IMG/VR virus record: IMGVR_UViG_3300005527_000320
Coordinates: 1 to 22,662 of that record
Strand: one strand, 5' to 3'
Origin: a virus
Length of the DNA stretch: 22,662 bases
The notes under the pieces are model-generated. The model ran no database searches and was not told where the DNA came from. It saw only the letters and a list, made by a program, of their open reading frames with translations. Positions 1-8,741 of the stretch are shown here, piece by piece (the stretch's first letter is position 1; each line of letters starts with the position of its first letter). A program made the translations under genes and the position numbers.

Positions 1-101
1 AATTCAGTAAAGTTGCTGTTGATCTTAGTAAAGGCTGTACGTAGCGGATCGCCATCGCCTTTGTTTGCACTCGACCCTATGTTAATGTTCTGCTTTGCCA
101 T
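1..101 (-). CDS. Tail-fibre-like structural protein, N-terminus only (partial)
   Basis: The minus-strand frame starts with ATG at 101 and runs off the left edge of the window. The first residues read MAKQNINIGSSANKGDGD, and then a segment ending in KINSNF. This matches the N-terminus of the large upstream tail gene (MAKQEVNIG..., then KVNENF), so the two neighbours share an N-terminal module, probably an attachment or assembly domain. The start overlaps the upstream stop as TAATG, so translation is probably coupled. Only 33 residues are visible; beyond 'tail protein paralogue' no function can be given. Confidence 0.75.
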   Translation of the reverse strand, partial: MAKQNINIGSSANKGDGDPLRTAFTKINSNFTE

Positions 102-3100
102 TATACTCTTCCTACTACTACTTCAACAACGCCTCTAACATCGTCTAACTTGTTAGAAACTGCTTTACCTATTACAGTACCAACACGAGGATCATTGTCA
201 ACTATGCCGTATCCTGGTATTGCACTTGTAACAATCAAGTCACCTTTTTGTACCTTGCCAAGAACCTTAACTGGTACACGCCCTTGCAGTGCAACCCCAG
301 TTACAAAATCGCCTTCTAATGCACTGTTCATCAAGTGCGCTGGATTGGTTGTAACAACACCTGCTACACGTCGATCGCCCTTAACATTGGTTACAGTAAC
401 TTCTTGTTCGCCACCAAACACCAGTACAGTACCGGGTTCGTATGCTACGTCAGAAAGATAGTTTTCTGCCAAGTCAGCATACAATGCTTCTGTAGCAGTA
501 CCGTTGAATGTTGTAGCATAAACAGTATTCCAACGTCTTGTACTTAGACCCAGCATCTGTCCGCTGTCTGTTGGACTGTTTAACCCAGGTATAATATTAC
601 CACCCATAGTAAGTATACCAGCAACAGTAACGTTATTAGGAAGACCTATAGTAACTGTTCCACCTGCTTGTGCTACTGTGGTTTCGTTTGCAGTTGCAGC
701 AAATGTCAGTGTTCCTCCTAGAGCGATACTACTTGCTGTAGTGCCATCTGTTACAGAAATGCTGCTGTTTGCAAGTTTGCTATTTGCAATTCCGCTTGTT
801 AGTATTGATATCCATCCACTGCTAGCAGTAAATTCTGCACTGTTAAAACTAGCAAGACCTCTATCGCCTTGTGTGATTCCAGTTGCGTTTGCTCTAGTTG
901 TGGCAGCGTTCATACTCAATTTACTTTGAGCAATTGCTGCTGATGCACTTACATCAGCATTAACAATAGATCCTGAGTTGTATTGTGCGCTTAATACACC
1001 TGCAGAATAAGTAAATGTAACGTCGCTAACCAACGGATCTGAAGAAAATGCTTCGTTGGTCCACTTGCTAGTAGATCCGTTATAAACTAAAATCTCAGCA
1101 TTTGCAGGAGTTACAATTGCAACATCGTCTAGTTCTGACAATTCATCTTGTGCTGCTAGTAATCCATCAACATAATTTTTATTAACAGCATCTGTTCCAG
1201 CAGTCGGGGATCCTAGGTTAGTAATTTGATTACCACCCATACTTAGATTGCCAGTCATAGTATCGCCGGCTTTTCTAATAGCGCCGCCGCCGATGATGTC
1301 TCCTAATAGTAGTGCATCACCGTCTCTGTCCCATCCTAAACGTTTGTTAATGTAACCTTCGACTGCGGTTTCAGTAGGTACACTATCGCCAGTTGCGTTA
1401 GTAAATGTAGTATCTGGTGAAAACTCGTTAACTCTAACACCACGTTTGAAACCAATACCGTCGATGTTTGTTAGAACAAGTGCAGCGTTAAATGTAACAC
1501 GACCGGTGCCTTGGTCAACTGTAAAGAATCTACCTACACGGAAGAAACCGTCTTGGTCAGTACTTGCAAAGAACACACGTCCTCTTACACGTTCTTGTAC
1601 CTGTGCTTTGGTATTGAATCCGTTGCTATCCACTGCTTGTTCGTCAGTTACTGCGGCTTCAATTGGTGCACCGTAAATTCTATCAGGATAGTTAGAAGTG
1701 TTGTATCCACCAGTACCGATATCCAGGAAGTCATGACTTGTTGCACGAGTAGTACTGATATTAACAGTGATATTGGCAGTTGCCCCAGTATCTAAACCTG
1801 CTTTGAGTGTGATATTGTCACCTATTGAACTGTCTGCTCTTACAGCAATACCTGTTCCAACATACGTAGGGTGAATACTGTACACATCAGTAAATGTAAT
1901 AATACCTAGAGTATCACCGTTTAATCCAGATGTTCCGCTGGTATCAACAATTTCAGAATAACCTGTAATTTCAAACTGTTTGCCGCCCCAAGTAAATACC
2001 ATTCCTAGTATTCTTGTTTTATCAACAGTATCGAGTCTTGCAATTACAATATTAAGATCTCCTACTGTTCTTCCAAGTGTAGTTCCACCTGTAGGAGCAG
2101 TTCCTATAGTGCTGCTAACTGTGTAGTTTACACCTAAGTTGTAACTGGCTCTATCATTGTCCACATTCAAGTCAATGTAAGAAAAGTTATCATCAACACC
2201 AACAACTGCCTGTGTACCAACAACCGGAATACCACTAACAATTGTATTTTCAAATGCAATTGTTCTGTATGTATAAACTGGATACTCGTTAAATATAAAA
2301 GCAGTACTAGGTCTTGTTAGAACGTCTGAAGTGATTCCGTTTACATAGAAGTTTTGTTTTGCACGATAAACTGCCAACGTGCCAAACCCAGTAAGTTCTT
2401 GGATACCAGTGTCTGCGGTTGCAACACCACTGGTTAGATCAAGTCTCCATATTTTTGCACGAATAGTACTTGTACTGTCGCACAATGAACTTACAAGGTT
2501 TGATGGAATTTCTAATCCTGTATCGGTAACGCTTACAACTTCGTAAGGTTGATACAATCCAGTGGTATGAAGAATTTCAATTTCGCTGGCATTTAGCGGA
2601 TAGTCGGTTAAGTCGTAAACATAAACAGCAACATCGTTTTCATTTGCAGTAAAGTTTCTATTTACAACTGTATATGGTGCAGTTCCTAGAGCAGTGCTGC
2701 CGCCTTCAACTATTTGATCACTAGCATTAAAACTACCACCGGTTATGTTTTCAATATACAGTATGGTATTGCCGCCCACTACATCAAAAAATGCCAATTG
2801 ACCTGTAACTGTTCCAGTTACTTGATCTTGCTTGATATTTTCGCCAGCAGTGAGCAATGCACTTACATCGCCTGTTACTGTTACTTCTTGTTCAACTACA
2901 TATATTTTTGCAGGCTGTACAAGAGGCTGTACAAGACTTGCTACTCTTGAAACTTCGTCAGGATCGCTGCCTTCTGCAACCATACCAAACGTACCGTAAC
3001 TGTTGTTACCAGTTAGTGATCGTATCTGCGAACCGTTGCGTGAATAATAACCTGTGTGACAATAATAAGTAAACACACTTACAAGTTCTGATAATGCGTT

Positions 3101-5689
3101 GTTTGTTGCAATTACACCATAACCTAAATCATTGATTTGTGTGTAGTCGTTTGCAAGCATACTCTTGTTACCAGAACCCTGGAGAACAGTATCTATTTCC
3201 CCAAGAGCACTATCAACCATGTTGTCTAAACCAATGCCGTTGTTGCTGGTTTCATCAAGGATAAGTGTCGCTGTAGCAAGACCAGCACCGTCGTTGGGCA
3301 CATAATTGGCAATTGCATTAACTTGATATCTTGCACCATTAATAAAGAACGAACACGGAGTTCTAGGTTTTCTAATACCAAGTCCACTTGTTGCAGGTGC
3401 TTCGATTTGTAGTGTAAAGTTGTCGTCTTTGTCTACAATAGTAATTGGCATGTTGTAAACATAACCGTCAATAAACATACCACCGCGGAATGCCTTGCGA
3501 TTCAAACTTCCGCTAAAACTAGTACAAGTTTGTGCATATGGTGATCTAGTTAAAATACTACCAGTTGGATCCAACGCCATCATAAATCCACCATGACGTT
3601 GACCAGTAATATTACGTAACAGTGTGGCGTCGTTCATTAAGAAGACATCCATTTCGTTGTTGTTCTTTGGCGTACTATTTGGGTTACTTGGATCTGTTAG
3701 ATAGTGATAACCATAATAACCAATTGTTGAACTGTCACTAGGATCAACATGCATATCGCCGCCTGTTGCAGTAGTTAACCCGTCGATTGTAGCATCTCTA
3801 TAGAAATAAGTTCTAGCATGTATCGAAGTCGACACACCTGCTGCTGGACGAATAATCACACGACGGAATTCATCACCCTTGATAGATACGTTTTCAGGAA
3901 CACGTATTGGTAGTTGTTCATCGTAAATTCCAGATTCGACTCTGATTGCAATTTGATCTCTTTTTACAAAGTTTGCATATTCAAGTTCTTCATTGGCAAC
4001 AAATTCTTTGGTGTCAACTAATTGAAGTTGCACAGTATCATATGTTGGTGCACCAACAGTATCGGCACCTCTTTGATAAGTTACAACCTGTCCAACTGCA
4101 CCAGATGTTTTACCTCTAATTAACTTTCCTGGAATAATGTCGACATTTGGGTTAGCAATACTTGGATTTCCTGACTGTGTGGTGTACTTGTCAGGACCAC
4201 TGAATACAAAGATAGTATAATAGTTTGATGATTCAACTAAACTTGGGTCAGCAACTGCTGGGTTAATCATTGCAAGAACATCATCAAATCTGTTTGATGC
4301 TGCTGTATACCAAGGATTTGATATAGTTCCTAGTGCAGTTGCAATTTCAGCAAGCATTCTTGTTTTCGCTCTTTGTATTGCATATGCAGTTTCAGTATAT
4401 TGACCTTGACTGCTAATTGCAAATTCAGCACTTGGATTCGAAAAGTATCTTAAACCTGCGTAGCGTGATAGATAATTATGTTTTATCAATCCTGTGCTTG
4501 CACCAATATCGAGTTTGATAGAATCTAAAATTAAACCTAGATCTCTGCGGCAAATAGACTCTGTATAGATAAATGTAGGATATTCATCGGCAATATCAGC
4601 AATTACATCATCAATAATACCAGACTTTTCCAGTGCAATAGTATCGTAAACTGTTTCCTGATCGCCACTGATTGAATATCCAAACGGATTACCAGATGTG
4701 TCTGTAGCAACAATATACGAAGTTGGTTCATCTAAACCATCTGTGTATGTAATATCCATAACATATGGTCCAAGGTCGACTGGCGATGCTTCTTGAATTC
4801 TTTCTGCTTTAGCACAAGCCGCAGCAATACTTGCAAATGAGTATGCTTCACTTCTGCCTTGTTTTCCGGGCGGGGTAGTTAATTGGTCATCACTGCCATT
4901 TTTAGTAACAAACAAATTAACAGTTGACGAATACGATGTACTGTCTACATAAAACTTTGTTGCTGCTTGGAGATCTGCGGTACTGTTTGGAGTACCAAAA
5001 CCCTGGAATGGAAATGGATGGTCCGAAAGTGTTAGAGCACCGGTCATAGTGTCCCCAGACTTCTTTACCACTTCTTGTACACGAGGTACTTGTGTACCAC
5101 TTGCGCCTGCAGGAACATTTAATGCTCCGGTCATAGTATCGCCGGTAACATTTATATATTTGTTATCTGCATATCCTTTGGTTATTACTAGATTTGCGGT
5201 AGTAATAGGATCTCCAGGATGTGCAGCGTTCCAGTCTGTTACAAGAGTGCCAATTGTGGCATCGTTTGTTAACAAGTTTTGTGTTGTATTATTATATGCT
5301 GCTACAGAACCTAATTGTAATGGATTGGTAGTTTCTGGTGACGGATCGTCTGCAAGTTTGGTATTAACTGCACGGACAACAAGTTTATTGTCAACAACGT
5401 TAAATGCTATGGTGTTGGCGGTATCCAACGGATTGTTTGTTCCTGCATCAGAAACTAAATCATAAAAGTCAACTCCTGTGCCATCTTGTTTAACTAAAAC
5501 AACTTTGCCTTCGTTACCCAAGTAGGTATCTGGTGTATCGTTTAGTGTTGTAAATCCAATTTGACCACCTAGACCAAAAACTGCATAAAGTTCGCCGAAG
5601 TTTTCATTTACTTTGCGAAACGACTCACGAATACTGTCGCCTGTGCCGTCATTGCCCTCTACGCCGATATTGACTTCTTGTTTTGCCAT
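101..5689 (-). CDS. Large tail-fibre-like structural protein (1862 aa)
   Basis: A virion tail or host-recognition protein. The N-terminus (MAKQEVNIGVEGNDGTGDS, then KVNENFGELY) is shared with the next gene. GDTMTG repeats typical of phage tail fibres occur near residues 183, 213 and 1476; the last is followed by a short segment ending VNKNYVDG, also typical. From about residue 260 (FVTKNGSDD) to past 600 (ESGIYDEQLPIRVPENVSIKG) the sequence resembles beta-helix/pectin-lyase-like regions of marine myovirus structural proteins. The last ~125 residues (from YADLAENYLSD) resemble the C-terminal domain of many marine phage fibres, possibly a Peptidase_G2-type self-cleaving or trimerising domain; that assignment is from memory. 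The start follows GGAGTAG and lies 12 nt after the Fe-S carrier stop, so the two are probably cotranscribed from the late promoter at 6084. Tail-protein identity is firm; exact position in the virion is unknown. Confidence 0.85.
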   Translation of the reverse strand: MAKQEVNIGVEGNDGTGDSIRESFRKVNENFGELYAVFGLGGQIGFTTLNDTPDTYLGNEGKVVLVKQDGTGVDFYDLVSDAGTNNPLDTANTIAFNVVDNKLVVRAVNTKLADDPSPETTNPLQLGSVAAYNNTTQNLLTNDATIGTLVTDWNAAHPGDPITTANLVITKGYADNKYINVTGDTMTGALNVPAGASGTQVPRVQEVVKKSGDTMTGALTLSDHPFPFQGFGTPNSTADLQAATKFYVDSTSYSSTVNLFVTKNGSDDQLTTPPGKQGRSEAYSFASIAAACAKAERIQEASPVDLGPYVMDITYTDGLDEPTSYIVATDTSGNPFGYSISGDQETVYDTIALEKSGIIDDVIADIADEYPTFIYTESICRRDLGLILDSIKLDIGASTGLIKHNYLSRYAGLRYFSNPSAEFAISSQGQYTETAYAIQRAKTRMLAEIATALGTISNPWYTAASNRFDDVLAMINPAVADPSLVESSNYYTIFVFSGPDKYTTQSGNPSIANPNVDIIPGKLIRGKTSGAVGQVVTYQRGADTVGAPTYDTVQLQLVDTKEFVANEELEYANFVKRDQIAIRVESGIYDEQLPIRVPENVSIKGDEFRRVIIRPAAGVSTSIHARTYFYRDATIDGLTTATGGDMHVDPSDSSTIGYYGYHYLTDPSNPNSTPKNNNEMDVFLMNDATLLRNITGQRHGGFMMALDPTGSILTRSPYAQTCTSFSGSLNRKAFRGGMFIDGYVYNMPITIVDKDDNFTLQIEAPATSGLGIRKPRTPCSFFINGARYQVNAIANYVPNDGAGLATATLILDETSNNGIGLDNMVDSALGEIDTVLQGSGNKSMLANDYTQINDLGYGVIATNNALSELVSVFTYYCHTGYYSRNGSQIRSLTGNNSYGTFGMVAEGSDPDEVSRVASLVQPLVQPAKIYVVEQEVTVTGDVSALLTAGENIKQDQVTGTVTGQLAFFDVVGGNTILYIENITGGSFNASDQIVEGGSTALGTAPYTVVNRNFTANENDVAVYVYDLTDYPLNASEIEILHTTGLYQPYEVVSVTDTGLEIPSNLVSSLCDSTSTIRAKIWRLDLTSGVATADTGIQELTGFGTLAVYRAKQNFYVNGITSDVLTRPSTAFIFNEYPVYTYRTIAFENTIVSGIPVVGTQAVVGVDDNFSYIDLNVDNDRASYNLGVNYTVSSTIGTAPTGGTTLGRTVGDLNIVIARLDTVDKTRILGMVFTWGGKQFEITGYSEIVDTSGTSGLNGDTLGIITFTDVYSIHPTYVGTGIAVRADSSIGDNITLKAGLDTGATANITVNISTTRATSHDFLDIGTGGYNTSNYPDRIYGAPIEAAVTDEQAVDSNGFNTKAQVQERVRGRVFFASTDQDGFFRVGRFFTVDQGTGRVTFNAALVLTNIDGIGFKRGVRVNEFSPDTTFTNATGDSVPTETAVEGYINKRLGWDRDGDALLLGDIIGGGAIRKAGDTMTGNLSMGGNQITNLGSPTAGTDAVNKNYVDGLLAAQDELSELDDVAIVTPANAEILVYNGSTSKWTNEAFSSDPLVSDVTFTYSAGVLSAQYNSGSIVNADVSASAAIAQSKLSMNAATTRANATGITQGDRGLASFNSAEFTASSGWISILTSGIANSKLANSSISVTDGTTASSIALGGTLTFAATANETTVAQAGGTVTIGLPNNVTVAGILTMGGNIIPGLNSPTDSGQMLGLSTRRWNTVYATTFNGTATEALYADLAENYLSDVAYEPGTVLVFGGEQEVTVTNVKGDRRVAGVVTTNPAHLMNSALEGDFVTGVALQGRVPVKVLGKVQKGDLIVTSAIPGYGIVDNDPRVGTVIGKAVSNKLDDVRGVVEVVVGRV

Positions 5690-5701
5690 ATTTCTACTCC
5701 A

Positions 5702-6067
5702 TTAAATAGCAGGTACTGCTAATTTATCCATATCAAAATTTACACTCACACCACAACCACAACTGCTCTTGGCATTTGGATTGCGAATTTCAAAATTGCT
5801 GCCTACTAGACTGCGAATGTAATCTACTTCAGTTCCTATTAAAAACATAAGGCTGTGTGAGCCTACTACAAATCTACCAGCGTTATCTGTGTGTATAACA
5901 ACGTCGTTGGGTTCTAGATCTGACGGATGTGCTACAGTTCCCCAATCATATTCAAACCCTGCACAGCCACCACCACGTAGATTCAAACTAATTGCATAGC
6001 AATTGTTTTCCTTGCATAGCATATCGATTTGTTTTTTAGCAGATTCTGTAAGAGTGCAAACTTCCAT
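5702..6067 (-). CDS. A-type iron-sulfur cluster carrier (IscA/ErpA/HesB family)
   Basis: 121 residues, the usual size for A-type carriers, which receive Fe-S clusters from a scaffold and pass them to apoproteins in the cytoplasm. The three conserved cysteines are present: C35 in RGGGCAGFEY and the pair C103/C105 in SSCGCGVSVNF near the C-terminus. Start ATG at 6067 is preceded by AAAGGG at good spacing and, 16 nt upstream, by a perfect TATAAATA late-promoter octamer. It is the first gene of a late unit that continues into the tail genes 12 nt downstream. That placement suggests it acts during virion production, perhaps to sustain host Fe-S enzymes or to help a virion protein; this is inference. 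Family assignment is strong. Confidence 0.9.
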   Translation of the reverse strand: MEVCTLTESAKKQIDMLCKENNCYAISLNLRGGGCAGFEYDWGTVAHPSDLEPNDVVIHTDNAGRFVVGSHSLMFLIGTEVDYIRSLVGSNFEIRNPNAKSSCGCGVSVNFDMDKLAVPAI

Positions 6068-6083
6068 AACATTCCCTTTCTAA

Positions 6084-6091
6084 TATTTATA
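6084..6091 (-). promoter_or_regulatory. T4-type late promoter octamer TATAAATA
   Basis: Perfect minus-strand TATAAATA, the T4 gp55-dependent late consensus, 16 nt upstream of the Fe-S carrier start, leaving room for a leader and a Shine-Dalgarno. It should drive the Fe-S carrier and tail genes. Confidence 0.8.
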
Positions 6092-6116
6092 GGTATTTTT
6101 TATAATCTTAATGTAA

Positions 6117-6124
6117 CTAAATAC
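6117..6124 (+). promoter_or_regulatory. Late-like promoter motif CTAAATAC
   Basis: Plus-strand CTAAATAC sits 4 nt upstream of the ATG at 6129, with no Shine-Dalgarno between. It resembles the NATAAATA late octamers found before minus-strand genes here and has the same close placement to the start codon, though the second base differs. Confidence 0.45.
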
Positions 6125-6128
6125 ATAT

Positions 6129-6416
6129 ATGTTTATCAAACAAAGCATAGTCGAAACCTCACACGTGAGAAAAAGCAAGTCCGGTGTTGAACATACCTAC
6201 ACACGCAAGAAAACTGTTGTTCACTTTAGATGTGATAACTGCGGTGAAGAATTCACACGTGAAAGAGGATCTATGGATCCCAAGCGATTAAGCAATAATT
6301 ATTTTCACGTATGTTCTGAGTGCGATATAAAAAAATTCGCCCAACGCAAGGGCGTTGAGCGTAAACGTGTATGGACATTAAATGCCAGTTCAGATTTGCC
6401 TATTAGCAAACTTTAA
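6129..6416 (+). CDS. Small zinc-ribbon-like protein, only plus-strand gene
   Basis: 95-residue basic protein. Two CxxC pairs, CDNC (about residues 35-38) and CSEC (about residues 62-65), form a four-cysteine zinc-ribbon-like knuckle; the linker contains GEEFTRERGS. N- and C-terminal parts are rich in Lys and Arg, which would fit nucleic-acid binding, but no specific family is recognised. It lies divergent from the Fe-S carrier and convergent with the coiled-coil gene at 6413-6694; the two stop codons overlap by 4 bp. There is no Shine-Dalgarno; a CTAAATAC late-like motif is 4 nt before ATG. The opposite orientation, the paired cysteines and the promoter-like motif support a real gene rather than a shadow. 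Confidence 0.75.
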   Translation: MFIKQSIVETSHVRKSKSGVEHTYTRKKTVVHFRCDNCGEEFTRERGSMDPKRLSNNYFHVCSECDIKKFAQRKGVERKRVWTLNASSDLPISKL

Positions 6417-6694
6417 TCAGAACGTCTATTAAATGCTTGTATTGCTGTTTTGCGTTCGTTGCTTTCAATTCGTAGTTTACGTTCTAATGTGGCTAGTCTA
6501 GCATCTTGCTCTCTAACCTTCTGTTCAAGACTTTGAACATACTTTTGTGTAGGCACACTACGTTCGACACCATCTTCGCCGAGTATAGAATAGTGGTCAG
6601 CGCCTTGTCCGCGCAAACCACCTAGTACACGATTGGTGTTTTTTGTTTCCTGTGACGGTCTGTTGCCGCCATACATGCGATTTAAATAACTCAT
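6413..6694 (-). CDS. Small coiled-coil protein, unknown function
   Basis: 93 residues if begun at MSYLNRMYGG (ATG 6694). I prefer this over an upstream extension because an AATAAATA late motif lies 4 nt upstream of this ATG and the extended frame overlaps the upstream UvdE gene. The N-terminal half is polar and Gly-rich; from about residue 45 the sequence (KYVQSLEQKVREQDARLATL) has clear heptad spacing and is predicted to form a coiled coil. No family recognised; a structural or assembly role would fit late expression but is inference. It ends convergently into the plus-strand gene at 6416. Confidence 0.7.
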   Translation of the reverse strand: MSYLNRMYGGNRPSQETKNTNRVLGGLRGQGADHYSILGEDGVERSVPTQKYVQSLEQKVREQDARLATLERKLRIESNERKTAIQAFNRRSD

Positions 6695-6698
6695 ACAG

Positions 6699-6706
6699 TA
6701 TTTATT
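6699..6706 (-). promoter_or_regulatory. Late promoter octamer AATAAATA at start codon
   Basis: Minus-strand AATAAATA, 4 nt from the ATG at 6694 and overlapping the UvdE stop codon. No Shine-Dalgarno is visible, so the transcript would be leaderless or nearly so. Confidence 0.55.
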
Positions 6707-7718
6707 TTTTAGACTGTTCAAACAACTCAATAGAGGCAAGATTTTTGCACTTTGCCTCTACCATAATGTCTGCCCACGTCCAATGACTCAATGCCCAATC
6801 ATTACATGCTGTATTCCAACAATAATCACTGTGTGCTCTTAGTTTGGCTTTTTTGTATCCACTTTCGAGCAGTGTTGCCATGTCTGGTCGTACACTTGTA
6901 TCAAAATTCTGTAATACATCTTCACGGCTAATGCTATAATGCATAGCAGGACGTACACCGCGCCAACTATCAACAATGCGTTCAATACGACTGTCATCGG
7001 GCTCGATGTATTCACCTGTCTTGACCCAATGGTGATGAATGTCCAGCACCAATGCTACATGATCAGCAAGTTCTAGGCTTGCGTCGAGTCCCCAGGAGTT
7101 TTCGTCGTTTTCGATAGTAATACAGTTTCTTGCCTCTGGAGACAGTCTTGGAAGTACGTCGATGATACCGGCTGGACCTTTTCTACCGGAGATGTGGACG
7201 TTACACTTGAAGTCTTGCCAACTCTTACCGTAGCCCATCCACCTGATGAGATTCGCATGATATTCAAACTCCTCAATACTACGTTCTACAATTTCCGGAT
7301 TCTCACTGGCCAACACAGTAAACTGACCAGGATGCATACTGACTCTTACATCCAATGCTCTAGCAGTTTCGCCAACCATTCCGTAGTGTTTTTCGCAGTA
7401 TGCAACTACGTCTGGCTTGCCCCAAAAATAACTCCAACTGGCCTCAGTAGCACAAGGAAGTTGATTACTACCCAGTCGCACCATTCTAAGTTCAGGAGCC
7501 AAACTGCCTACATATTCCACTAGCCGTTTTGCTGCGTCAGCGTTATGTTCCATGATGTCCCAAAGACGTTGTTCAGCAACATCACGAGTTTGTCTGTTGA
7601 GCCATGCAACAGTTGTGCATTTTTCTGTTAAAGGACGTTGTAATTCTTCAAGCAATTTAGGCTTGAGTGTTTGATCCTCATGAAGATATTTACAAGCAAA
7701 TCCTATACGTTTGTGCAT
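6702..7718 (-). CDS. uvsE: UV damage endonuclease (UvdE/UvsE family)
   Basis: 338-residue TIM-barrel endonuclease that nicks DNA 5' of UV photoproducts, starting alternative excision repair. Family motifs are all visible: MHKRIGFACKYL at the N-terminus, SMHPGQFTVL (H129), KCNVHISGRKG (H175), TIENDE (E203), LVLDIHHHW (D226, H228-H230) and RAHSDY (H296). These His, Glu and Asp residues correspond to the metal-binding core. The start ATG at 7718 follows AGAGGAAC and overlaps the end of the preceding small gene by 16 bp; a longer frame upstream begins with a non-ATG codon and overlaps more. T4 itself uses DenV for pyrimidine dimers; UvsE is a plausible replacement in a sunlit marine phage. Length and motifs show no sign of damage. 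Confidence 0.92.
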   Translation of the reverse strand: MHKRIGFACKYLHEDQTLKPKLLEELQRPLTEKCTTVAWLNRQTRDVAEQRLWDIMEHNADAAKRLVEYVGSLAPELRMVRLGSNQLPCATEASWSYFWGKPDVVAYCEKHYGMVGETARALDVRVSMHPGQFTVLASENPEIVERSIEEFEYHANLIRWMGYGKSWQDFKCNVHISGRKGPAGIIDVLPRLSPEARNCITIENDENSWGLDASLELADHVALVLDIHHHWVKTGEYIEPDDSRIERIVDSWRGVRPAMHYSISREDVLQNFDTSVRPDMATLLESGYKKAKLRAHSDYCWNTACNDWALSHWTWADIMVEAKCKNLASIELFEQSKK

Positions 7719-7885
7719 TCTAGTTCCTCTCGCCAAACAATAATGTTGGCAGTATACTCTGTTACATTCCAATTGTTAGGATCGCCAAATTTTGAACGAG
7801 TTCTAATCAATACTTCATCTTTGGTCTCGCCGTACTCGTAGCCGAGGAACGTAAGACCTGCATATATCATGTATGTTCTTATCAT
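7703..7885 (-). CDS. Small protein between glycosyltransferase and UvdE, unknown
   Basis: 60 residues if started at MIRTYMIYAG (ATG 7885). A longer frame begins at TTG 7987 but would lie over the conserved end of the glycosyltransferase, so I prefer the ATG; spacing from the glycosyltransferase stop is then 31 nt. The protein contains LTFLGYEYGETKDEVLIRTR and FGDPNNWNVTEY, a mixed composition with no membrane segment. Its stop overlaps the UvdE start by 16 bp, which supports coupled translation and a real gene. No family recognised. Confidence 0.6.
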   Translation of the reverse strand: MIRTYMIYAGLTFLGYEYGETKDEVLIRTRSKFGDPNNWNVTEYTANIIVWREELECTNV

Positions 7886-7916
7886 GCTTTCACTATATGC
7901 GACTTCTCTAGTTTTG

Positions 7917-8741
7917 TCAATACCAATTTGATCTAGGCCAGTTATCAACGCAATCAGGTATGTTTGGTTCTCCGTGAAATACTGCAATATTTGTATTTTG
8001 TGAAATATTAGGAGTTCCGGATTTTGTAAAATTACGTTTACCGTTTACAAACCCTAATTCTTTACGACCGCGCATTTCCCATTTATAACTTTGTATCCAA
8101 TCGTCCGGCCAAAACACATGGTCTGTAATAGATTTAAACATCCAGTCTTGATCACCTTGATATCTTGCAACATTTCTTTGTGTATTTTGTTTGAATTCTT
8201 GATAAGCCGCGTTGTAATGTCCTATTTTAAATCTAAAAACACTACTGTTCATTCTGTCCCAGTTAGGACGTATTTGTCTATTAAAGTCTCTTATAATTAC
8301 AAATGACTTTTCTGAACGATAAGCAAACAAATTATCAATGTTTCTAAAAACAATCAAGTCTAAATCTAAAAACAATGCTGTACCGTGTATGCCCAATTCA
8401 TTGCTCAAAAACCAAGGCTTATACCACCAGCCACTAACTGGCAACACGGGCAACGGCATTGTTTTAATATGACTATCTATACCTTTGGAATTTTCAGTAT
8501 AACATACAAATTCGTAGTCTATTGTAAGATTACGTTTAACCATGTTGTAAAGTTTGTTTACGTATTCAGGTCCGTATTTGTTACCCCATTTTAAACAAAC
8601 CACATAGTTCTTGTTTGTAGATTGTTTGTATGCTTCGAGATAGCCTCTTACATAATCGGTTCGCTCAACAGTAGAAAGGCCCTGTTTTTCTAGGGCCTTT
8701 CTTGCTTTTCTTTCACTTTTGGATTCAGTCCACTGTTTCAT
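7917..8741 (-). CDS. Glycosyltransferase-like protein with DxD motif
   Basis: 274 residues with start at MKQWTESKSE (ATG 8741), overlapping the QueD-like stop by 17 bp. The core resembles nucleotide-sugar-dependent (GT-A, GT8-like) glycosyltransferases: NYVVCLKWGNKYG opens the Rossmann-like half, FLDLDLIVFRN carries the metal-binding DxD (D126, D128), and VFHGEPNIPD near the C-terminus resembles the HGxP motif of the family. About 45 charged residues (SKSERKARKALEK) precede the core. A perfect 10-bp inverted repeat lies in the codons for residues ~14-23. Role is probably sugar transfer to DNA, virion or host surface glycan; the substrate cannot be read from sequence. Confidence 0.75.
   Translation of the reverse strand: MKQWTESKSERKARKALEKQGLSTVERTDYVRGYLEAYKQSTNKNYVVCLKWGNKYGPEYVNKLYNMVKRNLTIDYEFVCYTENSKGIDSHIKTMPLPVLPVSGWWYKPWFLSNELGIHGTALFLDLDLIVFRNIDNLFAYRSEKSFVIIRDFNRQIRPNWDRMNSSVFRFKIGHYNAAYQEFKQNTQRNVARYQGDQDWMFKSITDHVFWPDDWIQSYKWEMRGRKELGFVNGKRNFTKSGTPNISQNTNIAVFHGEPNIPDCVDNWPRSNWY
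8674..8701. repeat. Perfect 10-bp inverted repeat inside glycosyltransferase N-terminus
   Basis: GAAAGGCCCT (8674-8683) and AGGGCCTTTC (8692-8701) pair perfectly around an 8-nt loop. The stem looks like an intrinsic terminator stem but lies inside the reading frame, 40-67 nt after the start codon, and has no long U-run on the minus strand. Confidence 0.7.

Noticed and set aside
7703-7987. 94-residue version of the small gene before UvdE
   Set aside because: It needs a TTG start and 71 bp of overlap with the conserved end of the glycosyltransferase; ATG 7885 is simpler.
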